A DNA stretch of 64,000 nucleotides from the NCBI GenBank assembly GCA_905160935.1, contig CAJHZI010000448.1:651501-715500 (forward strand). Direction: 5' to 3'. The notes below the pieces were generated by a model that worked only from the letters and a program-made list of their open reading frames with translations, ran no database searches and had not been told where the DNA came from. The DNA is from Enchytraeus crypticus (lineage: Eukaryota; Annelida; Clitellata; Enchytraeida; Enchytraeidae). How positions within the stretch are numbered: the stretch's first letter is position 1; every line of letters starts with the position of its first letter. Below are positions 1 through 12,239 of the stretch, in pieces. Position numbers and translations under genes: made by a program.

Positions 1-319
1 TCACTCTCACACGCACAGAACTTTCTCACTTTAAGTCTGAATTATACCACAGAGGTCTTTGTTTATACCTTCATCCTTGAAATCGGACTTCATTACACTG
101 CTTAGCAAACCGCCTAAATCGCTTTGTACACTAGAAGACAAGCCAGAAACCATTGATGGTTGCCAGGATAGATTACCACTGCAAAAGAACGCTCCTTGCG
201 AGTTACAACCTACAATATATGTATAAATATATGAAACAAGAAACAATATATACACAAAATCTCATTTTTATTATGACTACTACATAGTATATGCAACAAC
301 CCTTGATACCTCTGAGAGA

Positions 320-469
320 TCACAGCTCGTCGTGTCATCACAAGAGATTCACAGCTCATCGTGTCATAACAAGAGACTCACAGCTCATCGTGTCATCACA
401 AAAGACTCACAGCTTAGCGTGTCGTCACAAGAGACTCACAGCTCATCGTGTCATTACAAGAGACTCACG
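320..469. repeat. 29-bp tandem repeat, about 5 copies
   Basis: A unit starting tcacagctcatcgtgtcat is repeated head to tail with a few substitutions per copy. Open frames across it on the plus strand come from the low-complexity repeat and have no other coding support. Confidence 0.9.
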
Positions 470-489
470 CGGAGAGAAACTCACTCATC

Positions 490-583
490 AGCATGCGCGG
501 GGTTCAAATCCTGGGCTCCCCCGTCACTGACATCGCTTTCGAGTAAGGAAACTGAAGTTAACATTAGCTTTACCAGCTTTTTA
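490..583 (+). repeat. SINE-A, 5'-truncated copy
   Basis: The copy holds the B-box-like ggttcaaatcc and the family tail running through gtcactgacatcgctttcga to accagctttt. The A-box half is absent. It lies just beyond the 29-bp tandem repeat. Confidence 0.8.
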
Positions 584-619
584 AGTAATGAATTACAGTA
601 GTCGTGCTTTGAATGAACT

Positions 620-1330
620 ATAGAATTAGCAAGTATTGTGGCTGAATTTGGAGTACGGGATGAACGTATTTGCCTAATCTGACGAATTTGACAAACCTAA
701 TCTGACGAATTAAAGAAAGAAAGAAGCGCGACAAACAGAAGAGATCTTGGATTTAAAGTCAAGGTTTTCATCAAATATGACTCAAAGGTTTTTGGCGGAT
801 TGAGAAGGTGAAAGAGCAAGATTTTGAAAATTAACAGTGTTATTAGTAATTGTACTTTGCAAAGGAATGCCAATTAAAAGAAATTCATTTTTGGAGGGTT
901 AACAGTAGCACGATTAGCACAAAACCCGGAATAAACCTTGTCTAGAATGGACGGGAGATAGTTTCTGAGCGGAATCATGATTAGAAAAGTAAATATAGAG
1001 TGTGTGTCGTCTCCATAGAAGTTTAAATTATATGAAGAGAAGAGCAATGGACCTAATACTGAACCTTGTGGAACACGGAGTAGGACTGGTAGTTCTGTAA
1101 AGCGATTTTGACCACTAACGACCGATTGTGTGCGACATGAGAGATCTGATGTGAAAAGGGAAAAAGTAGAATCAGATATGCCAAAACAAGATTTAAGCCT
1201 ATTTATTTGAATGACATGGTCAATTGTATCGAGGCAGCCGAGAGATCTAGAAGAAACAAGGCAGAAACCTGTTTGCTACTCAAGGACTAGCTAAGATCAT
1301 TATGGATACGAAGAATAACGGTTAAACAAG
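620..1330 (-). mobile_element. LINE reverse-transcriptase remnant (CR1/Jockey type)
   Basis: On the minus strand, around positions 1095-1045, the frame reads VPQGSVLGPLLF, a hallmark of non-LTR reverse transcriptases. It is followed by FYGDDTH in place of the usual YADD box. The spacing between the two motifs is shorter than normal, suggesting an internal deletion. Upstream on the same strand, matches to the DTIDH region can be read, but stops interrupt it. This is a dead, 5'-truncated copy; the clade assignment is by motif style only. Confidence 0.75.
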
Positions 1331-1536
1331 AATGACAAAACACGTCGTCAGATTCGTTTTTAGATATTTCGATTTAGACTCCTCATCTCAGAGTTAAATA
1401 GCTCTCCTAGCTTGTAAATTCAACACAATAGCGTACGACTCACCGCGTCAAACTCCTCGATATCGTACGAGATCTCCGTTGAAGTCTCGAGGAATCCCGA
1501 GTCTCACTGAACTGACCTGGACAATGTAATATCATG

Positions 1537-1641
1537 ACATTTTAAATGACCGATCCTGATGTGAATTCTAACATTCACAGGTCTGGATATAAGGAAAATT
1601 GACACATTGTCTAACGGTTGAAACATGTGATATTTAAAGTT
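1537..1641 (+). repeat. SINE-B, degenerate copy
   Basis: It shares the segments tttaaatgac.gatcctga and gtctaacggttgaaacat with the SINE-B copies near 12.7 kb and 24.5 kb. The tRNA-like B box is decayed here. Confidence 0.55.
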
Positions 1642-1933
1642 ACACAGACTTACATTGCCTTCCTACAATTCCCAATGAAACTTGCATTGCCTTCATCAGT
1701 TCTTGTATAGTCGTTTCTTATAACACATTCACCTTACAGTTACACTATTTTTCAAACGATACATACACGAAACATAGTGGATATAATCCTTATAGTACAA
1801 TACAGTATATTAGTTAATACTATAAAAGTTGAACATGTATAATAATAATAATAATTTCGTATTTTTGGTGTATAGTGCTGCCTAATTTATATACTAGCTA
1901 CAACATAATACAATATAAAGTTAAACCCCAAAA

Positions 1934-2015
1934 GTCAATCAATTAATCAATCAATCAATAAGAATTTAACGTCCGGTTCCTCGCCACAAGGCAATGTCAG
2001 GGACATCTCTTGAGA
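1934..2015 (-). repeat. Element D: 3' end with (ATTG)n tail
   Basis: An (AATC)n run is followed by a segment whose minus strand reads through ggcgaggaaccggacgtt. The same segment recurs at 6171-6230 and, more decayed, near 5440 and 24775. A microsatellite tail on a fixed 3' end is typical of LINE or SINE ends. Confidence 0.65.
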
Positions 2016-3424
2016 CTCTACACAACCAGGCGCCAAAATACGATGCCACACGATGGCGACTGAGTACCCAGAGTCTAATTTAAGGTCAGTTTCTTGACAA
2101 GAATGCATGTCTGTGACATTATGAACAATATAATTATACCTAGTATCCCATTCCGTAGTTGGAGAAGTAAGTAACTTTCCTATAGGTTTAGCCCATTGCA
2201 ATAATCATATACAACTTAATACTAAAAATTAATCCTAATAAGTATATTAAGTCAAGCGAAGTGGATGAAATTCAATTGATATACGGTTTTGCTATAAAGA
2301 ATCTTCTATCTGAAATACAAATGCTATCAAAGGAACAGATTTCATTACTAATATGTTTCAGAAGCGATAGCCACCAGTAATATAATGCTCCATATATTGC
2401 TCACGATGTCCTTTAAAACTAATCAAAGTTTAAGAAGTTAACAAGTATTTCAATACCTTTTTATTTATCAAAAAGTGGGCTATAGTTGATCAACGAGATA
2501 GACGACTATCGCCAGATTAGCAACAGATTTCCGGTACATAAAATACCCAACATTTTAACGATAGAAGACAAACTAAGCTGAGAACAATGCTAAAAACAAA
2601 TTTAAATCTTATTAATATGTGCGTTTAAGAGAGTATATTATGAGCTTTTTTCAGTAGCTTCAATGGAAAAATTTCCATAGTGCTACCATAAATGTTTAAA
2701 AAATTGGTTGGTTGCAGAAAATTCAGTAGTCCAACAACCTCTCTGTTGGAAACTGGTCTCCTTAGTTTCCACAGCCTTTTACTTAATTACAGGTTAAGAT
2801 ATTTCATTCCTGCACAAATGAAAGAATTCTATGCTGCTAACGTGTTTTCAATCCAGCCTAATTTGCATAACTGGCTATAATATAGTATAATATAATTTTT
2901 CTTTAAATAATGTTTAAATATAATTTATTAGCTCTTGCCTTGCTATTTATTGATTGATCTTTTGCTTGATGGAAAGATCGATGATACCTTTTCAGAAGCC
3001 TTTCCACCCTAGATTTGCCAGAAATTCCCGATCCAGATTACACATTTGACAGGTCTCAGCCTTCAGCCAACGACTCCCAGCCTTAACAGTCACCTAATCA
3101 ATTTGTAGAGCAATCAATCAATCAACTAATCAATCAAATAAGAGATATTGACTAATTGCTAGAAAGATCAGAAAAGTAAAAAATATGTTTCAAAAATTAC
3201 ATACACCAGTAATATAATGCAATGTATATTGCTCATGGTGTCCTTTTAAACTAATCAAAATTAACCTATTCTGGCTCTTAGTTGCTTGTGACATTTCTAC
3301 AAAATCATACGACTCAATTTTACTAGTTCACCAAGAGATCTAATGGTTTACGCATACTGCATCAAAACATAAAGTCTTGTCGAATACAAATTGAAATATT
3401 TAATGGAAAGTTGTTTCTAATAAA
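2016..3424. other. No gene seen; contains a ~62-bp direct repeat
   Basis: AT-rich sequence with one notable structure: 2370-2434 and 3202-3262 are similar direct repeats, both containing ccagtaatataatgc and tgtccttt.aaactaatcaaa. A 62-codon open frame at 2692-2880 (+) ends in a LINE-like LHNWL but is too short to call. Confidence 0.5.
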
Positions 3425-3535
3425 GACTACACGAGAAAGAGACTGCACGATAGAGACTGCATGAGATAGACTGCATGTGATAGAGACTGCATGAGATAAA
3501 GACTGCATGAGATAGAGACTGCCCGAAAGAGACTC
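3425..3535. repeat. Short tandem repeat (agactgcatgagat unit)
   Basis: About six imperfect copies of a 14-17-bp unit. It is followed at 3640-3728 by CT-rich microsatellite sequence. Confidence 0.8.
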
Positions 3536-3729
3536 GCCACAACATACATGCGATTGAAAAATAATATCTAAATACAAATATTTTTTATTTTTATTTTGAA
3601 AGTACTTTTAAAAGTATTTTTAGCAGATTCAAAATACTTTTATGAAGTGTCTCTCTGTGTCTCTCTTAGTCTCTATCTTTTACGAGGCGTCTCTCTGTCT
3701 CTCTTAGTCTCTCTCTCTCTCTCTCTCAT

Positions 3730-4035
3730 AGTGTTCTGCAATAAGCAGCTATGATTATATACCACAGCTCAAGCTTGAGGTACATATTCCTACTTATAGA
3801 TAAACTTTGTCATACTGTATAGTCTTCATCAAGCTCTGCAGGAACACTCTGTTCATAATGCAGATTTCATCACAAAAGCAGGACATTACGTGTAGATATG
3901 TTTACTCAGCTACTGATTTACTGCACCGGGGGTGGTTTTCCAATATTTTCCGCAATTTCTTGGCAAGTCGACTTTTGCGACACGTGCAATTTATGTTTGT
4001 TCTATTTTTAAGAGACCTGGACTCAACACGGGAAT
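3730..4035 (-). repeat. Repeat C, decayed copy
   Basis: On the minus strand the head reads through a gtgttgagtcc-like segment, then attgcacgtgtcgcaaaag. The tail corresponds to the ggtacatattcctact block of other C copies. Divergence is high. Confidence 0.55.
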
Positions 4036-4164
4036 CAAGATATTTAAGAATACTGCACAAAATTTAATTTTAATAATGGAAATTTTTATCATCAAGGAGT
4101 AAAAATCTCAACGCTATCTAATTTAATGGCTCTCTATGGATACCCTAATCATGAACAAATTAAC

Positions 4165-4208
4165 TTTCTCTCTCTCTTTCTCTCTCTCTCTCGCGCGCGC
4201 TCTCTCTC
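4165..4208. repeat. (CT)n/(CG)n microsatellite
   Basis: A run of ctctct with a short gcgcgc interruption. Confidence 0.9.
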
Positions 4209-4868
4209 CTTGTAGCCTACTGCCAAGTGTCACGACCATGGCATATAACGTCATAGATTACAATGATTTGGTATTTTTAATTGATATTTTATTTTCAGAT
4301 CCACATAACTAGATTTATTCTATACACTACTTTTCTTCACTATAATCATATATTATAGTATTATAGGCCTTTATTCGTTTATTACATGAAATCTGACATA
4401 CCGCAGAAAACTTACACACACACACAAATAGCAATAGAGATTAAACACATTAAACACATGCTAACATTGTTAAAGGACTTAGAAATACGAGTCCTTGATA
4501 ATCATGATTACTACATGTATATTTTATTTACAAGAAAGAGCTTTAATAACGAAATAGTCATCACTAAGGCTATTTGAAATTTAAAAAATTGATTACATTA
4601 CTAAAGGTAGATACCCGAAAAACTTTATCAATTACTTCATGACAAATAAAGTAACAATAGAATATAATTAATTAAACTTATCTATTTAAGTATAAATGAA
4701 TGATTAAAGATAGTTAGTTTAACAAGTTTGTTATTTAGAAAGTTAAATAGGAACTTAACTTACCACGAGATTTTGCCACACACGTGGATGATACGGTAGC
4801 GTGTGCACAGCTTGACGTCTCAAGAGCAAATGACCGCAGCTAAATCTTCTTCCTCTCAGCTCATCCTA
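4209..4868. other. No feature seen
   Basis: AT-rich sequence before the 33-bp array. A 63-codon frame at 4386-4577 has no recognisable domain and no splice-site context. Confidence 0.5.
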
Positions 4869-5215
4869 CGCCAGCCTAAACCACCCCACCCCTTCATCAT
4901 GCGCCAGCCTAAACCACCCCACCCCTTCATCATGCGCCAGCCTAAACCACCCCACCCCTTCATCATGCGCCAGCCTAAACCACCCCACCCCTTCATCATG
5001 CGCCAGCCTAAACCACCCCACCCCTTCATCATGCGCCAGCCTAAACCACCCCACCCCTTCATCATGCGCCAGCCTAAACCACCCCACCCCTTCATCATGC
5101 GCCAGCCTAAACCACCCCACCCCTTCATCATGCGCCAGCCTAAACCACCCCACCCCTTCATCATGCGCCAGCCTAAACCACCCCACCCCTTCATCATGCG
5201 CCAGCCTAAACTACC
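4869..5215. repeat. 33-bp minisatellite, 10 copies plus a partial 11th
   Basis: The unit cgccagcctaaaccacccc + accccttcatcatg repeats every 33 bp from 4869 to 5199, the copies being almost identical. Because 33 is a multiple of three, frames stay open on both strands (for example RQPKPPHPFIM repeats). That openness is therefore no evidence of coding. The identity between units suggests recent expansion or gene conversion, so length polymorphism is likely. Confidence 0.95.
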
Positions 5216-5551
5216 TGCCCCTTCCCCCCTCCCGTCACGTACAGCTCTGGGTAGAGTTCACTAGCTCCGCCTCAGTCGGACTTTATGCTTAATTAACCAG
5301 GCCTGATCAAGGCCTGCGCAGTGTACCCTGCAAGTCAACTGTGACCGAGCAAGTCCTCTGAGTGTACAACTGTTACATGTGTCGTGTTTGTAAATAAGAC
5401 ATTATCGCACGCCCTTGTTTGATTAATGCAAACCAACAAAAGCCAATAAAGATTTAACGTCAGATTTCTTACAATAGAATGATGTCAGGGTGGTTTATTC
5501 GTCATTGTGATGTCAGGGTAGTTTAATAACTCTATAAACAAATAATGTATA

Positions 5552-5552
<1 letters not shown>

Positions 5553-5604
<52 letters not shown>
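5553..5604. repeat. (CT)n microsatellite
   Basis: Uninterrupted ct repeat. A decayed element-D segment (aataaagatttaacgtcag) lies upstream near 5440-5495. Confidence 0.95.
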
Positions 5605-5608
<4 letters not shown>

Positions 5609-5974
5609 CTTCGTGTAATGCATATATAGTGTCACTACCATGGCAAATAACGTCATATATTTCTATCATCTTTTCTTTCATATCAACATAACAACTCTAT
5701 ACACTAATGATGTTCATAATAATCGTGCTAATTAAACTGTGTTTAAAAGGCAGAGCTTTTGAAATGAAATTGTATCACTTAACTAACGCAAAAAAGTTTG
5801 GCTTATACATTATAACGAAATCTAACCTTAGATACGTGAAAACATGTGTCAGTTATTGTATGACAAATTATTGATACAAAATAATTAACGATAATTGACA
5901 AAATAATTGATTAAGTAATTGTAATAACGCCTGTATTATGTTTTACTAGATATAAATATCAACCAACCTCCCAA

Positions 5975-6262
5975 CTTGATATGAAATACTTTGGATAAGA
6001 TAATACTATAAAATATATACAAACGTATGTCCTGTATTCCAGTTTGACATTCACATTCGAAATTAATGTGTTTTTCTAAATTAAGAGTACTAATCGGAAA
6101 TGCACCATTTAAATTGCCCATAAAATGAACATTATCCACCTAAAATCTGATGCATTTGCACAATAATATCAATCAACCAATAAGAATTCAACGTTCGGTT
6201 CTTCGCCATAAGGCAATGTCAGGGACGTCAAGATGATAATATCTGCACAAATGGCCGAATAA
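5975..6262. repeat. Left arm of an inverted duplication, split by element D
   Basis: This segment, including aaatgcaccatttaaattg, atgaacattatccac and cacaaatggccgaataat, reappears in reverse complement at 7810-8015. Element D sits inside the left arm only, so it arrived after the duplication. Confidence 0.7.
6171..6230 (-). repeat. Element D inserted in the left arm
   Basis: It matches the 1934-2015 copy: aataagaattcaacg, then cgccataaggcaatgtcag, with a short aatcaacc tail. The flanking sequence continues uninterrupted in the inverted copy at 7.8 kb, which lacks it. Confidence 0.65.
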
Positions 6263-6484
6263 TTTTCAATAAAAATGGTAGTGAACGAGATTTTCAGGCA
6301 TTTTTTCAAATAAATCGGAGGTTTCGAAGTGCAGAAAAATAGGTGCAGATAAAAACTGTGCACCATTTAAATGCACTTAAATTGTACATTATCCTCCTAC
6401 AATCTGGTGCATTTGCACAATAATATCTGCACAAATTTCAAATAGTTGCATTTCAAATTAAGACTTTACGTTTTAAGTAGTTAT

Positions 6485-7300
6485 TATGGAGGCCCCGTGG
6501 TACATCCTATTTGTAGATGATCTGGTAGGAGATACTGTTTAAAAAGTAGGCGAAATGTTGAAAGCGTGAGACTGTCAGTAAAGTGTAAAAGTCTGATGGT
6601 TAATAAAGAACAAAATGGAAAATTTGGAGTGTAGATGATAGGGTGCGATGATAAACGGAGCTAAAGTAATAAAGCCAGGTGGTTCTAAGGAAGGCAACAG
6701 ACTTTAAATATTTGTGGTACATAAGATAGCATGATCGGCAGTTGGAAAGGAGGCTACTGATAGGATCCGGGTTGGGTGGGCAAAGTGGAGGTCAGCTAGT
6801 GGAGTGTTGTGTGATAGGAAAATACTACTAAGATTGAAATATAAATTTATAGTCCTACGATAAGTTCAGCAATGATGTATGGTTCGGACTGTTGGGCACT
6901 AAAAAGGAAACATGTGCATAGTTTGTATGTGGCAGAAATGAATATGTTGCGTCTAATGTGTAGTAAAACTAGGAAGGTTAGAAAGAAATAGTAATATGTG
7001 AGGATGAGTTTGAGTGTTGATGGGATCGGGGATAGGTTGGCTCAGTCGAGATTGAGATGGTATGGGCTTATTGTGAGAAAGGCACATGATGATGTAGTAA
7101 CGAGAGTTTGGAGGGAATAGCCGGGTATTTAGCTAGAGAGAAGTAGACCATAACTAACATGGAATGCGGTGATTAAGAAGTAGGTGAAAAATAGGGGATT
7201 GACTGATGATATGGTGTAGGACAGAGAGGATTATAGAAGGTCTATTCGTATCAAGGACCCCTAAATGGCATTCAAGGGAAGATGATGATGATGAATTGTA
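6485..7300 (+). mobile_element. RTE-type LINE, 3' half with (GAT)n tail
   Basis: The frame starts around the catalytic region (FVDDLV in place of FADD). It continues through CWALKRKHV and matches the C-terminal part of RTE-like endonuclease-reverse transcriptases. Several stops and frame changes make it a pseudogene. The 3' end reads ggtctattcgtatc...cattcaaggga and finishes in gatgatgatg, the tail shared by seven more fragments in this window. It lies between the two arms of the inverted duplication. Confidence 0.8.
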
Positions 7301-7364
7301 AATAATAAATTGTAAATTAATATTAGTTGAAGTTAAACTACATTAGCTATATCATTATTAATCA

Positions 7365-7720
7365 GTCCCTCAGTTAGTCAGTCAATCAATAATTCAATTA
7401 ATCGATCAATCATTAAATCAGTCAATCAATCACTTAATTAACTAATTAATTAATTTGACAATACATTTTATGAAATTAATTACATTAAAAATTACTTAAA
7501 TTAATTCAGTGATTATCTAATAAATAATTATGTAGATGAATTATTTAAATAAATAAATCAACATATCAAGCAATCAATCGATAGATCATTGAATCAGTCA
7601 ATCAATCAATCAATAGATTGATTGATTGATTGACTGACTGACTGAATAATGGATTTCATAATTGATTTACTGATTGAGTGATTTATTTATTGATTTATTT
7701 ATTGAAATAATGAATGAATG
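7365..7720. repeat. Degenerate AATC/ATTG tetranucleotide tract
   Basis: Runs of aatcaatcaatc and its complement gattgattgatt, with tgac and tgaa variants. Adjacent blocks of opposite orientation could pair. Confidence 0.8.
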
Positions 7721-7809
7721 CATGAATTAATCTATACATATACTTGTATCTATATTCGTATCTACGTTTCTCTCTATGCCTGCCTGCCTGCCAGTACCAG
7801 TTCCACTTT

Positions 7810-8015
7810 TATTGGAGATTATTCGGCCATTTGTGCAGATATTATTGTGCAAATGCCCCAGAGTGTAAGTGGATAATGTTCATTTTATGTGCAATTTAAA
7901 TGGTGCATTTCCGATAAGTGCTTTGTTTTAAATTTGGTTTCGAATTTGAAATTTAGAAAAAAATACCTTAATTTCGAATGTGAATGTCAATATCAAACTG
8001 GAATAAAGGACATGA
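7810..8015. repeat. Right arm of the inverted duplication
   Basis: Reverse-complement match to 5975-6262 without the element-D insert. Together with the intervening RTE LINE the structure spans about 2 kb. Confidence 0.7.
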
Positions 8016-9290
8016 AATGGTAGCCCGATATATACGTATCTACTTATACTTTCCACTATTAAGGCATCACTTTGTTGATGTGCCGTATTAGGTATAGTAG
8101 GGTTTACAGTAGTTCTATATATATGTGTGTACAATGACGATTCCATATCACACATATATACGTAATAATGCTGAATATTCCTGAAAATAACAGCATCTCA
8201 CAAAATTCCTGAAGTAGGCCTAAACTAGTGCTTTTGACGTTGTTAATATTGATATTATATATGATACTAATTAGGTGCAGGCCTTAAAACAGTATGTTTA
8301 ATTATTATTTTGTGAGTAAAAACATTAAAAAGCATGTGCATGTATAGGGCCTAATGTTGATTGTCGTAATAATTTTAATATATGATCTGATAAATTTACC
8401 TTAACAGATAGGCCTATTTAAGCACTTAACCAATGATTTCATTGACCATAATTAAGAATTAACGTTAGCAGGTTATTTTTAAATTTCGGAATGTAAGCTG
8501 CACTGGTGGGCATACAGAATATTTCTTGTGCTCAGATAATTTTATGTAAATGACAATTGTGATATGCGTATGCAATATTTTGCGAACTTCAAGATGTGGT
8601 TGAATCAGGTTCAGCATTGTATCCTAATACAAAAAATGTGCTTTATTTTCTTGTACACCCATTTGGCACTTTCACTGTGCATGTTAGGTCTAGCCTAAAT
8701 TTAAACAACTATTCTATAAAATGACAAATCAACTCAAATATAACTTTATTTGATTTATTTTCTTAGTTAACACACAACATCAATAAAGTACTAGTGACAT
8801 GCATAGCGGAAAAGTTGAAGGTCTCCGGTATATTTGGGGTCTATGCTCATGTAGACAAAGTTCGACTCCTGGTCAAAAAAACTTCCGATAAATGAAAACA
8901 GCTCAGCATAAAATGTGCTACCAACTAAGTAGTTTTTGTAACCGTGTAATATAGCTTAAACAAATAACAGGTTTTTTAGTTTTAAATCTCCCATTAATTT
9001 CTTAGCGAACATAAAAATAGCCGAAGTCATAGTTATAGTGAGCAACATATAAGCAACATAAGGGACATGCGTAACTTACTAAATAAAGACAGAGAAGAAT
9101 TTGTTGATGCATGTGCTGCGGTCATTGAGTTTTTATCAAATAAAAATGATTTTGGTCATCGTCTTTTCGTTGTGAAACTCGTTAGAGCCAAAAACAACTC
9201 TTTATATTTTCTACATTAATATTATAATGTATAACTAATATTTTAATATTAAAATTACATTCATCCATGGGCTAATTTGGCTGTATGGCT
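8016..9290. other. No gene seen; weak tRNA-like stretch
   Basis: AT-rich. Around 8800-8880, tgctcatgtagacaaagttcgactcctgg has a B-box-like half and may be an old tRNA-derived SINE. It is too decayed to classify. Confidence 0.4.
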
Positions 9291-9296
9291 CAAACT

Positions 9297-9392
9297 ACTG
9301 CTATATCATCTGCTCTGCTGCTCTTATCTGCTTCGTTGCTCTCTCCTGCTCTGCTGCTCTCATCTGCTCTGCTGCTCTCATCTTCTCTGTTG
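9297..9392. repeat. ~22-bp tandem repeat (tctgctctgctgctctca)
   Basis: About four imperfect CT-rich units. Confidence 0.8.
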
Positions 9393-9654
9393 CAGTACAT
9401 CTTAGTATTTTGGGCCGCATTGGTGAGTTTATACATAAATGAATTAAATCAGGTTTCTGATTAATGTGAATCGTATTTAAAATTCTTGGCGATCGGATGG
9501 ATTTCCCTCGATATACAATTTTCTGCTAAACTTAAGGATTTAGCTTTGTCAGGGATATCTCTCGTCAGTTTCGATAATATTAACTCCCATCCCTTACACT
9601 ATTAATTTTCGACCATGTTCACTTTTTATACAATATGTACATGTATATATACAT

Positions 9655-9657
9655 ACA

Positions 9658-9698
<41 letters not shown>

Positions 9699-9980
9699 CA
9701 TATATATACATATATATAATGTATGTCTATATAATATAAGATCTAAGTGGTATATATACACATACACATACAGTAAATAGGCCTATATATAGTTATAGAT
9801 AGATAAATAGATGGACATTATATAATTTATATTATTTATATATTCTTTTAATATATATATATATATACACACTACTGTATATATATATATATATATATAT
9901 ATAGGTATATACAGTATATATATATAAATATATATATACACATATCTGTGTGTGTAGATGTATATACGTGTGTGTATATA
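9655..9980. repeat. (TA)n and TATA/TACA-rich tract
   Basis: Long alternating ta blocks with tgtgtg and tacaca interruptions. Confidence 0.9.
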
Positions 9981-10763
9981 TTTACATGTATTTACAGGCC
10001 TAATTAAAAGTATGCCTATGTCGTAATGGAAAAATATATGCTTCTTTTAAAAAATAACCCTACATGCTTTATTCTTCAGAGGAGAAATTATCATGTTCAC
10101 AAGTAATTTTTGACAACTTCTACAAAAATTTCCCGACTTAATAATGAGTAAACTGCAAGTGTAATTAATGACTTCGCGTGATTTCAAGATTTAGGTTAAT
10201 GACGAAGCTTTACAAGTAGATTATGTAAAAGGAAAGATGTACATTTTAGTCATCCTTCTGGTTACTAAAATCACAGATCATTTACCAAAAATAGCCTTAA
10301 AAACGTTTTTCAGAATTAACGAATTTTAATTTTAGTAGTTAATTAAAAATATTTTAATTGCTTAATCTAAGTTTTCATTATGTCAATTAAGTCCTACTCA
10401 TGCTAGTAACTTCCTAATAATTACTTTTTCATTACAATAGTGCATACTATTTTTGAGCAGATAGACCTACATGTATATTCACGAGACTGTTTCGATCCAG
10501 GTTTTCAAGATATTTGTAGTCGATTTGAAAGTATATATTCCCTAAAATTTCTGTCAGATTTGCTACTTGTATTTTTCATACTGGAATAATTCCAATGATG
10601 ATCAACATTCAGCACGCACAAATCTCAGACTGCAAAACTACTTTAAAATATACAATCATACATGTAGATTCCATATTGAGGCTGGTATTCAAATTAGATT
10701 TGTCATTATCATTGATGATATTGGTAAATTTATTTTCATTTATGATGTTGATGATTCGAGGAA
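9981..10763. other. No feature seen
   Basis: AT-rich flank of the ATG/ATA array. If exon 2 of the minus-strand gene uses a distal poly(A) site it could lie here: tttatt at about 10728 is aataaa on the minus strand. That is speculative. Confidence 0.35.
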
Positions 10764-11887
10764 AATGATGATGATAATGATGCTGATAATGATGATGATA
10801 ATGATGATAATAATGATGATAATAATGATGATGATAATGATGATAATAATGATGATAATAATGATGATGATAATGATGATGATAATGATGATAATAATGA
10901 TGATGATAATGATGATAATAATGATGATGATAATGATGATGATAATGATGATGATAATGATGATGATGATGATAATGATGATGATAATGATGATGATAAT
11001 GATGATAATAATGATGATGATAATGATGATAATAATGATGATGATAATGATGATAATAATGATGATGATAATGATGATGATAATGATGATGATAATGATG
11101 ATGATGATGATAATGATGATGATAATGATGATGATAATGATGATAATAATGATGATGATAATGATGATAATAATGATGATAATAATGATGATGATAATGA
11201 TGATAATAATGATGATGATAATGATGATAATAATGATGATGATAATGATGATAATAATGATGATGATAATGATAATGATGATGATAATGATGATGATAAT
11301 GATGATAATAATGATGATGATAATGATAATATGATGATAATGATGCTGATAATGATGATGATAATGATGATAATAATGATGATAATAATGATGATGATAA
11401 TGATGATAATAATGATGATAATAATGATGATGATAATGATGATGATAATGATGATAATAATGATGATGATAATGATGATAATAATGATGATGATGATGAT
11501 AATGATGATGATATGATGATGATGATGATGATGATGCTGATGATAATGATGATGATAATGATGATGATAATGATGATAATAATGATGATGATGATGATAA
11601 TGATGATAATGATGATAATAATGATGATGATAATGATGATGATAATGATGATAATAATGATGATGATAATGATGATGATAATGATGATGATAATGATGAT
11701 GATGATGATAATGATGATGATAATGATGATGATAATGATGATAATAATGATGATGATAATGATGATAATAATGATGATGATGATGATAATGATGATAATA
11801 ATGATGATGATGATGATAATGATGATGATAATGATGATGATAATGATGATAATAATGATGATGATGATGATAATGATGATGATAATC
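10764..11887. repeat. 1.1-kb ATG/ATA trinucleotide array
   Basis: It is built almost only from atg and ata triplets in ordered blocks (atgatgata, atgatgataata), with rare ctg. Every frame is open by construction and gives poly-Met/Ile, poly-Ile/Ser and His/Tyr frames up to 426 codons; none is a gene. Possible origins are slippage from a LINE tail of the gatgatg type seen elsewhere here, or independent expansion. Confidence 0.97.
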
Positions 11888-12009
11888 ATTGTTATGTAAG
11901 AAATTCTATTGAAGTTGAAAAGATTATTTTCTGATTTGTATTTAAAAGCAATATCAACTTCAATTTACATAGTAGAAGCCTTTTGCCTATATTCGAATTT
12001 CATTTTAAA

Positions 12010-12239
12010 AGTCGAAGTTCTGGAGGGTCTACATGTGCAACCTCCAATTTCCATCTCTCCTACCGGAGAATCCACCAATCCGCATGTCAGGTTTAAGCAA
12101 GGCGACATCTCCCTGTTGTGATTCATTAGGACAGGAATTGCCTTCCAAACAAATCCGGGTTAATTCCTAACAAACAGGTGTAGAATCGATGAATCGAGTC
12201 TGACAGCCAGGGCAGAAATCCCAGCTCTGGACGGATAGA
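12010..12239 (-). other. Probable 3' untranslated region of the minus-strand gene
   Basis: The sequence after the exon-2 stop stays GC-richer than the neighbourhood for about 200 bp. No aataaa or attaaa is visible in it, so the transcript end is unknown. Confidence 0.4.

Noticed and set aside
4803-5264. Proline-rich 11-residue repeat protein on either strand
   Set aside because: The 33-bp unit keeps several frames open at once; the longest plus frame needs a GTG start and there are no other coding signals.
10567-11899. Very long frames on both strands (up to 426 codons of Ile/Ser/His/Tyr or Met/Ile)
   Set aside because: They are translations of the ATG/ATA array; no non-repeat domain is present.
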